From: Arion vulgaris
Taxonomy: Eukaryota; Mollusca; Gastropoda; Stylommatophora; Arionidae
Length of the DNA: 64,000 bases
Assembly: GCA_020796225.1 (NCBI GenBank)
Contig: CM036759.1
Location: 63,644,590 to 63,708,589, forward strand
Direction: 5' to 3'
This document shows positions 12,096 through 23,513 of the stretch, piece after piece. Position 1 is the stretch's first letter, and the number at the start of each line of letters is the position of its first letter. A program made the position numbers and the translations under genes. The notes under the pieces are model-generated. The model was not told the origin of the DNA, did not search any database, and worked only from the letters and a program-made list of their open reading frames with translations.

Positions 12096-12399
12096 CAAAG
12101 CTAGAGGGTGATAATGAGTTCTACCAGCATGGAGTCGCTGAGGAGGTCTAGGCTGACAAAAATCAGTGTTATTTTTGTGATAGGACTTGCAGGTGTAATG
12201 GGAAAGAAACTCGCCGATAGACTTGCAGGTATGGCTGCTGGGCAAAGCGGACGAGCAATGTACCTAGCTGATATCATAAATTACCAAAGGGAGAGCGGAC
12301 GTGTACATGATTCAAATAATAGGAATCTAGAACTCTAACCAGACTGCAAAAATTCCAAGTCAAATGTGGTGTTGCTAGACAAGAACACTATTCTGGTGG
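12096..12399 (+). pseudogene. LINE-B C-terminal remnant
   Basis: The frames give KLADRLAGMAAGQSGRAM and ADIINYQRESGRVHDSN, then a shifted frame with LTRLQKFQVKCGVARQEHY. They match copies at 23.6-24.2, 48.1 and 57.0 kb. The layout (ADRLA, a DRADIIN-type block, then TRLQ) parallels the C-terminus of LINE-A, so an I-clade LINE is likely. Confidence 0.75.
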
Positions 12400-12965
12400 G
12401 AAAATCTGGCCAGCAATGGCGGAATGCGGGAGGGCCATTCAGAGTCAGGACAGTTTGATTCTGAACACTATTTTGCTAGCGCATTTCCGCCATGTTTGAT
12501 CGGGTATTTTCCGGTTTCGTTTGCCGAGCTACTGAGTTAGTGCTTTAACAACGCTGTGAGCTATGACTGTTACATGTAATGTTTTTTGCTGTGTCAACCG
12601 TGCGTTTGTTGTGTGTATTCAGAAAATGGCGGACAGCGGTTATGACGAACAAGCTCAATCTGCCGTATGCAGTTATATTGCGGATGCATAAAGCTGGATT
12701 TTATCGTGATTGATGTTCCCTTCGATAAGAATTGCAATTCAAGTGATGAACAATTTTCTGTTGCTACATTAGCGACTGCCATATGCATTGTATGCGGTGC
12801 AGGTTGCTTTTTGTGACGGAACGCGGCTGTTTTATTCTGGAATTAGTTCACATAGGAAACATTTCACAGTTGTTAGAATTTCGTGTGATTTTCATTGGCA
12901 CAGGAACGGAGCAATTATGGGGTGACCCGTTGTAGTGAAGTTGGAACCGTACTTATGAACTATGA
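12400..12965. mobile_element. 566-bp insertion in LINE-B with 13-bp target duplication
   Basis: Flanks ACTATTCTGGTGG (12387-12399) and ACTATTATGGTGG (12966-12978) match 12 of 13 positions, and LINE-B reads continuously across them. Inside, a plus-strand ATG near 12563 opens MTVTCNVFCCVNR, which resembles the start of a THAP zinc finger (CxxxxCxNR). It then soon fails. A 13-bp duplication is more like retroposition than a P-type transposon (8 bp). Confidence 0.55.
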
Positions 12966-13112
12966 ACTATTATGGTGGCCAAAGATGAATAGTAAGACAA
13001 CAAAGAACCGGTGTCGTTAGTTGCCACACACTGAGAGACATATTGAGGAGGAGATCGCAGCACTTACGGACTAATTGGCACAACGTGCAATGATGATGAT
13101 CGACGACTAAAC
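12966..13112 (+). mobile_element. LINE-B 3' end
   Basis: It resumes LINE-B: GGCCAAAGATGAATAG, GAGAGACATATTGAGGAGGA, CTAATTGG and a CGACTAAACTAAACT tail. The ACTAA-rich tail recurs in other copies and marks the element's end. Confidence 0.75.
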
Positions 13113-13520
13113 TAAACTATCTACCAGGAAGCATTGAGTTAAATGACAGCATGTGGAAGTCAAGCACAACACTTTAAGATGGTCGTGACACCGACATCTG
13201 CAATAATATGTAACTATATTTTAATAATGTAATATTATTACTACCGCTCTTAAGTTGGTCCCGGTCAGAGCAGATATATTTATATACGATTCTAGTACAT
13301 GTCTCTATATATCCGAATATTTCTGTTGTTATGGTTAGTATGTGTTCGTGTATCTCGTTTAAACTACTTAATTAGTTATTACACTTTTACCCTGCCTGGT
13401 ACGGAAGTGTCATCCAGAGGGTAGGTCACACTACTTTCCTTGTTTATTCATCTTATATTCCTCTCGTGCCATTATACGCTTAAGAGCTTATGAGCTTAGT
13501 TAACATCAAGGGAGGGGGAG
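13113..13520. other. No feature recognised
   Basis: AT-rich sequence without repeats or coding signal that I can see. Confidence 0.5.
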
Positions 13521-13526
13521 TACAAC

Positions 13527-13734
13527 ATGAAAATAAATGTAATAAAGACAGAGACAATGGCAATAACCAGACAACCAGAAAACCTTACAATAAAACTTCA
13601 TAACATAGAAATAAAACAAACCATTGAGGCCAAATACTTAGGAGCAATTTTCACTGCAGACGGAAGCATCGATAAGGAAATCAGCAATCGTTGCACAAAA
13701 GCTAACCAGGTACTGGGACAGTTAACACCACTGT
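13527..13734 (+). pseudogene. LINE-D RT-region fragment
   Basis: It reads KINVIKTETMAITRQ and IEAKYLGAIFTADGSIDKEI. KxxxxKTE plus KYLGxxFxxDG is the RT thumb region of RTE-like LINEs. It is cut off at about 13734, where an oppositely oriented LINE-D piece starts. Confidence 0.75.
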
Positions 13735-13884
13735 TGTCCGTGATTTTTGCAGTCTCTATTATCTCTATGAGCCATCTTTTGCGACGACGGCATTTTGCTT
13801 TGTATCCACTGTATCGGAGTAACATTGCTCTTTGAGGTGCACTGTCTTTTAGTAATCTACTTATGTAACCGAACCATTTAATTT
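13735..13884 (-). pseudogene. Inverted LINE-D 3' fragment
   Basis: It matches minus-strand LINE-D at 30230-30400 (CATTGTATCGGAGCA-like and GCACTGTCT blocks). In the intact paralogue this encodes FIKKQQIKWFGHVSRLP and GRPRKRW. The 29-bp array begins exactly at its end. Confidence 0.8.
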
Positions 13885-16800
13885 GCTGTTTCTTGATGAA
13901 GTTCAGTACTGTTGTTTCTTGATGAAGTTCAGTACTGATGTTGTTTCTTGATGAAGTTCAGTACTGATGTTGTTTCTTGATGAAGTTCAGCACTGATGTT
14001 GTTTCTTGATGAAGTTCAGTACTGATGTTGTTTCTTGATGAAGTTCAGTACTGATGTTGTTTCTTGATGAAGTTCAGTACTGATGTTGTTTCTTGATGAA
14101 GTTCAGTACTGATGTTGTTTCTTGATGAAGTTCAGTACTGATGTTGTTTCTTGATGAAGTTCAGTACTGATGTTGTTTCTTGATGAAGTTCAGTACTGAT
14201 GTTGTTTCTTGATGAAGTTCAGCACTGATGTTGTTTCTTGATGAAGTTCAGTACTGATGTTGTTTCTTGATGAAGTTCAGTACTGATGTTGTTTCTTGAT
14301 GAAGTTCAGTACTGATGTTGTTTCTTGATGAAGTTCAGTACTGATGTTGTTTCTTGATGAAGTTCAGCACTGATGTTGTTACTTGATGAAGTTCAGTACT
14401 GATGTTGTTTCTTGATGAAGTTCAGTACTGATGTTGTTTCTTGATGAAGTTCAGCACTGATGTTGTTTCTTGATGAAGTTCAGTACTGTTGTTTCTTGAT
14501 GAAGTTCAGTACTGATGTTGTTTCTTGATGAAGTTCAGTACTGATGTTTCTTGATGAAGTTCAGTACTGATGTTGTTTCTTGATGAAGTTCAGTACTGAT
14601 GTTTCTTGATGAAGTTCAGCACTGATGTTGTTTCTTGATGAAGTTCAGCACTGATGTTTCTTGATGAAGTTCAGTACTGATGTTGTTTCTTGATGAAGTT
14701 CAGTACTGATGTTGTTTCTTGATGAAGTTCAGTACTGATGTTGTTTCTTGATGAAGTTCAGCACTGATGTTTCTTGATGAAGTTCAGTACTGATGTTTCT
14801 TGATGAAGTTCAGCACTGATGTTTCTTGATGAAGTTCAGTACTGATGTTGTTTCTTGATGAAGTTCAGTACTGATGTTGTTTCTTGATGAAGTTCAGTAC
14901 TGATGTTGTTTCTTGATGAAGTTCAGTACTGTTGTTTCTTGATGAAGTTCAGCACTGATGTTTCTTGATGAAGTTCAGTACTGATGTTGTTTCTTGATGA
15001 AGTTCAGTACTGATGTTTCTTGATGAAGTTCAGTCCTGATGTTTCTTGATGAAGTTCAGTACTGATGTTTCTTGATGAAGTTCAGTACTGATGTTTCTTG
15101 ATGAAGTTCAGTACTGATGTTGTTTCTTGATGAAGTTCAGTACTGATGTTGTTTCTTGATGAAGTTCAGCACTGATGTTGTTTCTTGATGAAGTTCAGTA
15201 CTGATGTTTCTTGATGAAGTTCAGCACTGATGTTGTTTCTTGATGAAGTTCAGTACTGATGTTTCTTGATGAAGTTCAGTACTGATGTTGTTTCTTGATG
15301 AAGTTCAGTACTGATGTTGTTTCTTGATGAAGTTCAGTACTGATGTTGTTTCTTGATGAAGTTCAGTACTGATGTTGTTTCTTGATGAAGTTCAGTACTG
15401 ATGTTGTTTCTTGATGAAGTTCAGTACTGATGTTGTTTCTTGATGAAGTTCAGTACTGATGTTGTTTCTTGATGAAGTTCAGTACTGATGTTGTTTCTTG
15501 ATGAAGTTCAGTACTGATGTTTCTTGATGAAGTTCAGTACTGATGTTGTTTCTTGATGAAGTTCAGTACTGATGTTGTTTCTTGATGAAGTTCAGTACTG
15601 ATGTTGTTTCTTGATGAAGTTCAGTACTGTTGTTTCTTGATGAAGTTCAGTACTGATGTTTCTTGATGAAGTTCAGTACTAATGTTGTTTCTTGATGAAG
15701 TTCAGTACTGATGTTGTTTCTGATGAAGTTCAGTACTGTTGTTGTTTCTTGATGAAGTTCAGTACTGATGTTGTTTCTTGATGAAGTTCAGTACTGATGT
15801 TGTTTCTTGATGAAGTTCAGTACTGTTGTTGTTTCTTGATGAAGTTCAGTACTGATGTTGTTTCTTGATGAAGTTCAGTACTGATGTTGTTTCTTGATGA
15901 AGTTCAGTACTGATGTTGTTTCTTGATGAAGTTCAGTACTGATGTTTCTTGATGAAGTTCAGTACTGTTGTTGTTTCTTGATGAAGTTCAGTACTGATGT
16001 TGTTTCTTGATGAAGTTCAGTACTGTTGTTGTTTCTTGATGAAGTTCAGTACTGATGTTGTTTCTTGATGAAGTTCAGTACTGATGTTTCTTGATGAAGT
16101 TCAGTACTGATGTTGTTTCGTGATGAAGTTCAGTACTGATGTTTCTTGATGAAGTTCAGTACTGTTGTTGTTTCGTGATGAAGTTCAGTACTGATGTTGT
16201 TTCGTGATGAAGTTCAGTACTGATGTTGTTTCTTGATGAAGTTCAGTACTGTTGTTTCTTGATGAAGTTCAGTACTGTTGTTTCTTGATGAAGTTCAGTA
16301 CTGATGTTGTTTCTTGATGAAGTTCAGTACTGATGTTGTTTCTTGATGAAGTTCAGTACTGATGTTGTTTCTTGATGAAGTTCAGTACTGATGTTGTTTC
16401 TTGATGAAGTTCAGTACTGATGTTGTTTCTTGATGAAGTTCAGTACTGTTGTTGTTTCTTGATGAAGTTCAGTACTGATGTTTCTTGATGAAGTTCAGTG
16501 CTGATGTTGTTTCTTGATGAAGTTCAGTACTGATGATGTTTCTTGATGAAGTTCAGCACTGATGTTGTTTCTTGATGAAGTTCAGTACTGATGTTGTTTC
16601 GTGATGAAGTTCAGTACTGATGATGTTTCTTGATGAAGTTCAGTACTGATGTTGTTTCTTGATGAAGTTCAGTACTGATGTTGTTTCTTGATGAAGTTCT
16701 GTACTGATGTTGTTTCTTGATGAAGTTCAGTGCTGATGTTGTTTCTTGATGAAGTTCAGTACTGATGTTGTTTCTTGATGAAGTTCAGTACTGATGTTGT

Positions 16801-17018
16801 TTCTTGATGAAGTTCAGTACTGATGTTGTTTCTTGATGAAGTTCAGTACTGATGATGTTTCTTGATGAAGTTCAGTACTGATGTTGTTTCTTGATGAAGT
16901 TCAGTACTGATGTTGTTTCTTGATGAAGTTCAGTACTGTTGTTTCTTGATGAAGTTCAGTACTGATGTTGTTTCTTGATGAAGTTCAGTACTGATGTTTC
17001 TTGATGAAGTTCAGTACT
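13885..17018. repeat. 29-bp satellite array
   Basis: There are roughly 110 units of GTTGTTTCTTGATGAAGTTC followed by AGTACTGAT, mixed with 26-bp units lacking 3 bp of the GTTGTT/GATGTT segment. The same 29 bp occurs once in LINE-D at 30369-30402, where it encodes part of TTSVLDFIKKQQ. The array is therefore an amplified LINE coding segment. Variant units (agcac, gttgttg, cgtgatg) cluster locally. Confidence 0.97.
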
Positions 17019-17516
17019 GACGGTGTACTCGTGGTAATGAACTATTTTGTTCACAGTTTTTCCTTAATGGATGTAATAACTGTAAAAGCAATCTGAAACG
17101 GAGGTGACACAACAATCCATTTCTCTCCTCCTTCCAATTCCGGAAGGTTCATATATTTTTCCAAGAGTATCTTCCGCCTGACTCAACCACGATCTGTCTC
17201 TCTTTAGTTTACGCCCTTTCTCCTTCATGAAGGGGATGTTCCTTGTTTGCGTTGATTTTTATATGTGATCAAAGTGTTTTGTGCTATATCATGATGTTAT
17301 GTGTCGACAATATATATATATATATATATAGTATAGTAGGATATATTAACACATAAAGTTCATGTTCCGCGTGAAAGAAGAATGTATTACCACAAGAATG
17401 GACAACCCGGATGTGGGTTTCAGTTCCCCAGTTTTAGCGTACATCATTTCCTGGTTGATGTCTGTATACATTTAGCAGCTGACATACGACATACAGTCCC
17501 ATTATATATATATATA
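17019..17516. other. Unrecognised spacer with (AT)n
   Basis: 17308-17330 is (AT)n, and another TA run lies at 17502-17516 beside a MITE. No gene is seen. Confidence 0.5.
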
Positions 17517-17884
17517 CAGTGGCGGCTCGTAGTCATTTGTCTTGGTGGGGCCAGACAAAAATTTCAGAAACATCATGGTTTTTGGAGTATTTACTATAAG
17601 TTGTCTATACCGGGAAGTTATTCTTCTCTCCCCCTCCCTACGAGAAAAAAACACATGTTTATGTTCTGCAACAGCTTGATATTAACGATAGATGGCTGTT
17701 AAAGAACATAAAATCAAGGACAATTAAATATTTCGGACACATCAAGCGACATAAGTGCATAGAGAAGATTTTTAAAATCTTGGCCTCCTAGAGCGAAAAT
17801 TCTTGGTATAAAATAATAAGTACATGTTACTCAATATTTTTGGTAGAGCCGGCCCCACTGGCTCTTAAGGACAAGCCGCCCCTG
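17517..17884. mobile_element. hAT-type MITE, second family
   Basis: The terminal inverted repeats are CAGTGGCGGCTCGT at left and CAGGGGCGGCTTGTC (complement of the right end). Flanks TATATATA and TGTATATA match 7 of 8. It is 368 bp with no transposase. The CAGxGGCGGCTC terminus is typical of hAT non-autonomous elements. Confidence 0.7.
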
Positions 17885-17939
17885 TGTATATATATATATA
17901 TATGTTACGATTATTTTCTGAAGATCTGATGTTATTAGT

Positions 17940-18153
17940 CGTCTGGTGGGTGATGTTTGTGTCAATTTGTGTGGTGGTGTACGTGTGTGTGAGTGAGCAT
18001 GTGTGTGTGAGTCAGCTTGTGTGTGTGAGTGAGAATGTGTGTGTGAGTGAGCATGTGTGTGTGAGTGAGCATGTGTGTGGGAGTGAGCATGTGTGTGGGA
18101 GTGAGCATGTGTGTGGGGAGGGGAGGAAGGAGAGTACGTACGACTAAGTAAGA

Positions 18154-18219
<66 letters not shown>

Positions 18220-18230
18220 GGAGGTGAGGT
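17940..18230. repeat. GT-rich minisatellite and (GT)n microsatellite
   Basis: 17985-18115 has 16-bp units GTGTGTGAGTGAGCAT; 18150-18222 is nearly pure (TG)n. Another GT-rich tract lies at 18570-18780. Confidence 0.92.
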
Positions 18231-18369
18231 GAGGGGGAAGTGAAAAGACGTGTGAACATAATGATAACGATCATGAGTATGTGTTGGATTTTGTGTATGT
18301 GGGCTCTTCTTCTTCTTCTTCTTTGCGTTCGTTCTTTCCGAACAAATGTAATCACTCTTTGTGATATGT

Positions 18370-18570
18370 TTGAACTTTGCCAAGAACGTGTATACGTTGT
18401 ATATTGGTTTGGTAGGCCCCTAAACGCATAGACTTCTACACGTTTAGGACACGTGCATCCGATTTCAGTCAAACCTCCTTAGTCGCCTCTTACAACATGC
18501 GTGGCAGGTAACAGTGGTTCTATTCTTTACACCTAAATTTAGGACTCAGGCGTGTATGTTGGCTAACGAG
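18370..18570. repeat. Dispersed repeat R1 copy
   Basis: It contains CCTTAGTCGCCTCTTACAAC and GCGTGGCAGGTAACAGTGG, shared with 48370-48420 and the inverted core at 2370-2400. Confidence 0.65.
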
Positions 18571-18844
18571 CATGCAGGTGTGTGTGTGTGTTTGGAGGTT
18601 TACTAGAGTGTGCATATGTGTGTATGTGTGTGTCTGCATTTTGTTCTTGTGTTAGCTACTGTATTCGTGTGCATGTCTGTATGTATGTGTGTATTGGTGT
18701 GTGTGTGTGGGTATGTGTGTGTATGAGTATGTGTATGTATGTCTGTGCGCGCCCGTGTGTGTGTGTGTGTGTGTGTGTATCAGTTGTGAGTGTGTGCGTA
18801 TGTGATTGTTTTTTAACTGCGAATGACAATATATTTCAGAAAAA

Positions 18845-19440
18845 TGTGTTCCAGAATTTCATTAATCTGAGTTTGAATGTATCTATCGCCATATCATATT
18901 TCATTAATCTGAGTTTGAATGTATCTATCGTCATATCATATTTCATTAATCTGAGTTTGAATGTATCTATCGCCATATCATATTTCATTAATCTGAGTTT
19001 GAATGTATCTATCGTCATATCATATTTCATTAATCTGAGTTTGAATGTATCTATCGCCATATCATATTTCATTAATCTGAGTTTGAATGTATCTATCGTC
19101 ATATCATATTTCATTAATCTGAGTTTGAATGTATCTATCGTCATATCATATTTCATTAATCTGAGTTTGAATGTATCTATCGCCATATCATATTTCATTA
19201 ATCTGAGTTTGAATGTATCTATCGTCATATCATATTTCATTAATCTGAGTTTGAATGTATCTATCGTCATATCATATTTCATTAATCTGAGTTTGAATGT
19301 ATCTATCGTCATATCATATTTCATTAATCTGAGTTTGAATGTATCTATCGTCATATCATATTTCATTAATCTGAGTTTGAATGTATCTATCGCCATATCA
19401 TATTTCATTAATCTGAGTTTGAATGTATCGTCATATCATA
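18845..19440. repeat. 42-bp tandem array
   Basis: About 14 units contain CATTAATCTGAGTTTGAATG and then TATCTATCG(C/T)CATATC. Units differ mostly at one C/T site, partly alternating, and the last has a 3-bp or larger deletion. The length is a multiple of three, so both strands give artefactual ORFs (INLSLNVSIVISYF). Confidence 0.96.
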
Positions 19441-19689
19441 TTTCGATTCAATCATAAATTTGATTGTTCTCTTATCAACATTTTTCTACGTAGATTGAAT
19501 ACGGATAACGGGTGAATAAGGTAGTACGGAGTTTTTTTCTGCGTTGTTCGAATACCGATAACGGTAAAGTAAAGATTATGTCCGGGTTAGTTTTGTAATC
19601 CGTTGTTCATATACCGACAACTGGCAAGTAGCGGCTGACAGCAATGGTTTTCTCTAAATTGCAGAATTAGTTTTGTTTAAAATCAGGAT
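19441..19689. other. Degenerate repeats of about 55 bp
   Basis: Three diverged blocks contain ACGGATAACGG, ACCGATAACGG or ACCGACAACTGG. No gene is seen. Confidence 0.4.
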
Positions 19690-19770
19690 GTTATGTTTTT
19701 AGTTTTTTTGGTGCCGTCATTGCACATTGTGCATCCTATGCGTGCTCTGTCCTCCGCTGCAGCAGCAATC
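19690..19770 (-). mobile_element. LINE-A 3' UTR, copy 2 left part
   Basis: GTCATTGCACATTGTGCAT, GCGTGCTCTGTCCTCC and GCAGCAGCAATCCC correspond to 62263-62315 of copy 3. The element resumes at 22084 on the far side of the array and SINE. Confidence 0.8.
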
Positions 19771-21680
19771 CCTAAGTGTCTCTGTGACGTAGAGACTATG
19801 TGCTTGTCCTCCGCTGCAGCAGTAATCCCTAAGGGTCTCTGTGACGTAGAGGCTATGTGCTTGTCCTCCGCTGCAGCAGCAATCCCTAAGGGTCTCTGTG
19901 ACGTAGAGGCTATGTACTTGTCCTCCGCTGCAGCAGTAATCCCTAAGTGTCTCTGTGGCGTAGAGGCTATGTACTTGTCCTCCGCTGCAGCAGTAATCCC
20001 TAAGTGTCTCTGTGGCGTAGAGGCTATGTGCTTGTCCTCCGCTGCAGCAGTAATCCCTAAGTGTCTCTGTGACGTAGAGGCTATGTGCTTGTCCTCCGCT
20101 GCAGCAGTAATCCCTAAGTGTCTCTGTGACGTAGAGGCTATGTGCTTGTCCTCCGCTGCAGCAGCAATCCCTAAGGGTCTCTGTGACGTAGAGGCTATGT
20201 GCTTGTCCTCCGCTGCAGCAGCAATCCCTAAGTGTCTCTGTGACGTAGAGGCTATGTGCTTGTCCTCCGCTGCAGCAGCAATCCCTAAGGGTCTCTGTGA
20301 CGTAGAGGCTATGTGCTTGTCCTCCGCTGCAGCAGTAATCCCTAAGTGTCTCTGTGACGTAGAGGCTATGTGCTTGTCCTCCGCTGCAGCAGTAATCCCT
20401 AAGGGTCTCTGTGACGTAGAGGCTATGTGCTTGTCCTCCGCTGCAGCAGCAATCCCTAAGTGTCTCTGTGACGTAGAGGCTATGTGCTTGTCCTCCGCTG
20501 CAGCAGCAATCCCTAAGGGTCTCTGTGACGTAGAGGCTATGTGCTTGTCCTCCGCTGCAGTAGCAATCCCTAAGTGTCTCTGTGACGTAGAGGCTATGTG
20601 CTTGTCCTCCGCTGCAGCAGCAATCCCTAAGGGTCTCTGTGACGTAGAGGCTATGTGTTCTGTCCTCCGCTGCAGCAGTAATCGCTAAGTGTCTCTGTGG
20701 CGTAGAGGCTATGTGCTTGTCCTCCGCTGCAGCAGCAATCCCTAAGGGTCTCTGTGACGTAGAGGCTATGTGCTCTGTCCTCCGCTGCAGCAGTAATCCC
20801 TAAGTGTCTCTGTGACGTAGAGGCTATGTGCTTGTCCTCCGCTGCAGCAGCAATCCCTAAGGGTCTCTGTGACGTAGAGGCTATGTGCTCTGTCCTCCGC
20901 TGAAGCAGCAATCCCTAAGGGTCTCTGTGGCGTAGAGGCTATGTGCTTGTCCTCCGCTGCAGCAGTAATCGCTAAGGGTCTCTGTGATGTAGAGGCTATG
21001 TGCTTGTCCTCCGCTGCAGCAGTAATCCCTAAGTGTCTCTGTGGCGTAGAGGCTATGTGCTTGTCCTCCGCTGCAGCAGTAATCCCTAAGTGTCTCAGTG
21101 ACGTAGAGGCTATGTGCTTGTCCTCCGCTGCAGCAGTAATCCCTAAGTGTCTCTGTGACGTAGAGGCTATGTGCTTGTCCTCCGCTGCAGCAGTAATCCC
21201 TAAGGGTCTCTGTGACGTAGAGGCTATGTGCTTGTCCTCCGCTGCAGCAGCAATCCCTAAGTGTCTCTGTGACGTAGAGGCTATGTGCTTGTCCTCCGCT
21301 GCAGCAGTAATCCCTAAGTGTCTCTGTGGCGTAGAGGCTATGTGCTTGTCCTCCGCTGCAGCAGTAATCCCTAAGTGTCTCTGTGGCGTAGAGGCTATGT
21401 GCTTGTCCTCCGCTGCAGCAGTAATCCCTAAGTGTCTCTGTGACGTAGAGGCTATGTGCTTGTCCTCCGCTGCAGCAGTAATCCCTAAGGGTCTCTGTGA
21501 CGTAGAGGCTATGTGCTTGTCCTCCGCTGCAGCAGCAATCCCTAAGTGTCTCTGTGACGTAGAGGCTATGTGCTTGTCCTCCGCTGCAGCAGTAATCCCT
21601 AAGTGTCTCTGTGGCGTAGAGGCTATGTGCTTGTCCTCCGCTGCAGCAGTAATCCCTAAGTGTCTCTGTGACGTAGAGGC
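19741..21680. repeat. 57-bp satellite spanning a LINE-A/SINE junction
   Basis: About 34 units. The first half (TCCTCCGCTGCAGCAGTAAT, CCCTAAG) is LINE-A 3' UTR as at 62300. The second half (TGTCTCTGTGACGTAGAGGC, TATGTGCTTG) is the SINE tRNA-like head. The final unit runs straight into a full SINE. Three units keep the parental LINE junction GTGCTCTGTCC. Because 57 is a multiple of three, Ala/Ser-rich ORFs (SSAAAVIPKCLCDVEAMCL) run through; I reject them as genes. Confidence 0.97.
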
Positions 21681-22083
21681 TATGTGCTTGTCTCTCGTTC
21701 CAAAGGTATCAGGTTTGCTCCCTCTAGGAGCCATTGGGATATTTTTCCAGAGATCTCTGATCTCAGTGTAGGTAAGGTCAAGTTCCTAGTCCTATCGGAG
21801 ACGGACGATAAAATATATGTCCCGTGTTCAATTTGAGCACGTAAAAGAACCATTGACAGTTCAAAATCGAGAAGAGCAGGCTGGAAAGCCGCTGCAAAAT
21901 TCATTAAGAAACATTCAAAATAAACTTTCTCCGAAAATATTTTACCATGTTCAAAATTACATCGAGGACTCTCGCCGGTGATACGGAATTCGTGTATTGC
22001 AGCTGAGATCTTCCTGTGCAAGAAAGAGAACGGAGCACACATGGTTACTCACCGAAGTGCAATGATGATGGGTCTATCAATCA
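21660..22083 (+). mobile_element. Full-length tRNA-derived SINE
   Basis: The head starts GTCTCTGTGACGTAGAGG (A-box-like) with AGGTTTGCTCC at the B-box position. A body of about 300 bp follows, and it ends GCAATGATGATGGGTCTATC with a short ATCAATC tail. It lies inside LINE-A copy 2, which continues directly afterwards. Confidence 0.85.
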
Positions 22084-22570
22084 ATCGGTAAAGCCCGCTT
22101 GCTCGCCGTACCCATGACAAGTTCTGTAGTAAGTATATTTTCTCTCCCTACCACAAAGAGACGACATTGCCTGACATGTCCAAACTTAACTCCTAATTCT
22201 CGTAATCGTTCCAGTGTCTGAGACTCGCCCATATCACATAAATAAGAGCTTAGCGCGTTGATGATATAAGCTCTGTCCATATTTCTGCCTGCTTGAGTTG
22301 GAGCATTGTTTGCAAGAAAGTCAGCACGCTCGTTGCCCTGCACTCCAGAATGTCCAGGTGTGTACATCCAAGTAAATGTCTTGGGATGTGATCTCCAAAT
22401 GCTGTCCACCCATTCCACACGCAGACTTCCAGATTCAATCCTTTGAAACATATTCATCGAGTCTGATATGATAACCGTATGAGTTACATGCTGCTCAGTC
22501 ACCCGTAAGATAGCCATAGAGATAGCGGTGATCTCCATAGTCACGCTCGATGTGTTTGTCTCGAAATCAA
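22084..22570 (-). pseudogene. LINE-A RNase H, copy 2
   Basis: It reads EITAISMAILRVTEQ, THTVIISDSMNMFQRIESG, WMYTPGHSGVQGNERADFLA and RQCRLFVVGREN. The RNase H active-site Asp residues in SDSMN and ERAD are visible; the first YTDGS block and the RT are absent. LINE-A sequence ends near 22570, and repeat X follows. Confidence 0.88.
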
Positions 22571-22639
22571 GAAGTGAGGAAAATAGCGGAGAAGTAATTA
22601 CAAAAATATATATATATAATGAAGATCGGTTAGAAGAGT

Positions 22640-22841
22640 TTGTTGAAGAAGCTGAAGTTTTGTGGATGTAGCTTAGTAATAGCCGTCCATCACAAGCGAT
22701 GATGACAACGGCCTCAGATGTGTGCTGCTGCACCTCTCTGGTGTGTGCGGAGGTGAATGTAGAGTAAAATCCTAGAACCCATTCCCCTACCACAGGTGGG
22801 GCATACATGATCGAGGTTAGATATGTGGGTGTTGTGTGTTA
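22640..22841. repeat. Dispersed repeat X, second copy
   Basis: It matches 4325-4450 and carries one diverged unit (ACCACAGGTGGGGCATACAT) of the array at 4649-4900. Confidence 0.65.
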
Positions 22842-23289
22842 TGTTTTTTCACGCAGCTCGTTTTCTCTGTGCCTCAACGACTCGACGATTCTCAGCTATA
22901 CGGGCTACTCTTGTGTTGTTACAGCGCCACATTTTGCGATCTTGTGCCAGAGAGTCCCAACATACGGTGTATATATCGAAGCATTTCAGAGACACTTTAA
23001 GAGTATCTGTAACGCGTTTTTTTTCTGTCCACCAGCAGAACGTCTGCCTCTCTTCAAGTTCGCCATACATCAACTGTTTTGGGATGCGTTTATCAGGCAT
23101 CCGAGCAACGTGACTGGCCCATCTCACTTGGGCATTCTGCAACAGAGTTTGATGTTTGGGAGTTTTGCTCTTATGAGGATCTCTGTATCTGGAATTTTAT
23201 CCTGCCAGTTTAGTTTTAGTAGTCGGCGTAGACAGCTTATGTGGAAGTGGTTGAATTTTCTTACGTGTCTGCTATACACTGGGTATAGC
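22842..23289 (-). pseudogene. LINE-H C-terminal remnant (RTE-like)
   Basis: It reads NAQVRWASHVARMPDKRIPKQ, then LKVSLKCFDI, WDSLAQDRKMWRC and ENRRVVEAQRKRAA. RWxxHVxRMPDxRIPKQ and the final AQRKR are typical of the C-terminus of endonuclease/RT LINEs in invertebrates. The RT is absent. Confidence 0.8.
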
Positions 23290-23293
23290 TTAA

Positions 23294-23513
23294 CCCTTTA
23301 GCTGCTAAGGACGTATATATACGTTTTTTCCCCTTCACTTCTAAAGACGCATTAACACTTCTGTTATTATTTCTCCTCTGAGGACTAAAGATGCGTTAAC
23401 ACGTTATACATTGCTACTGTCACTGCTACAGGCGTACATTCACGTTTGTGATATAGAAACAAAGAGTAGTTATTTTTAGCTCAGCCTTCAGAAAGTATGT
23501 AGCAGCGAAAGGG
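23294..23513. mobile_element. piggyBac-type MITE (220 bp)
   Basis: It is flanked by TTAA at 23290-23293 and 23514-23517. The ends are CCCTTTAGCTGCTA and, inverted, CCCTTTCGCTGCTA: CCCTTT termini at TTAA targets are the piggyBac signature. The interior repeats a GACG(T/C)ATT(A)AACAC-like motif, probably subterminal repeats. Confidence 0.8.

Noticed and set aside
18582..19457. 291-codon plus-strand ORF
   Set aside because: GT microsatellite followed by the 42-bp array; no host-like sequence.
19693..21771. Ala/Ser-rich ORFs on both strands
   Set aside because: 57-bp array with unit length divisible by three; built from LINE UTR and SINE head.
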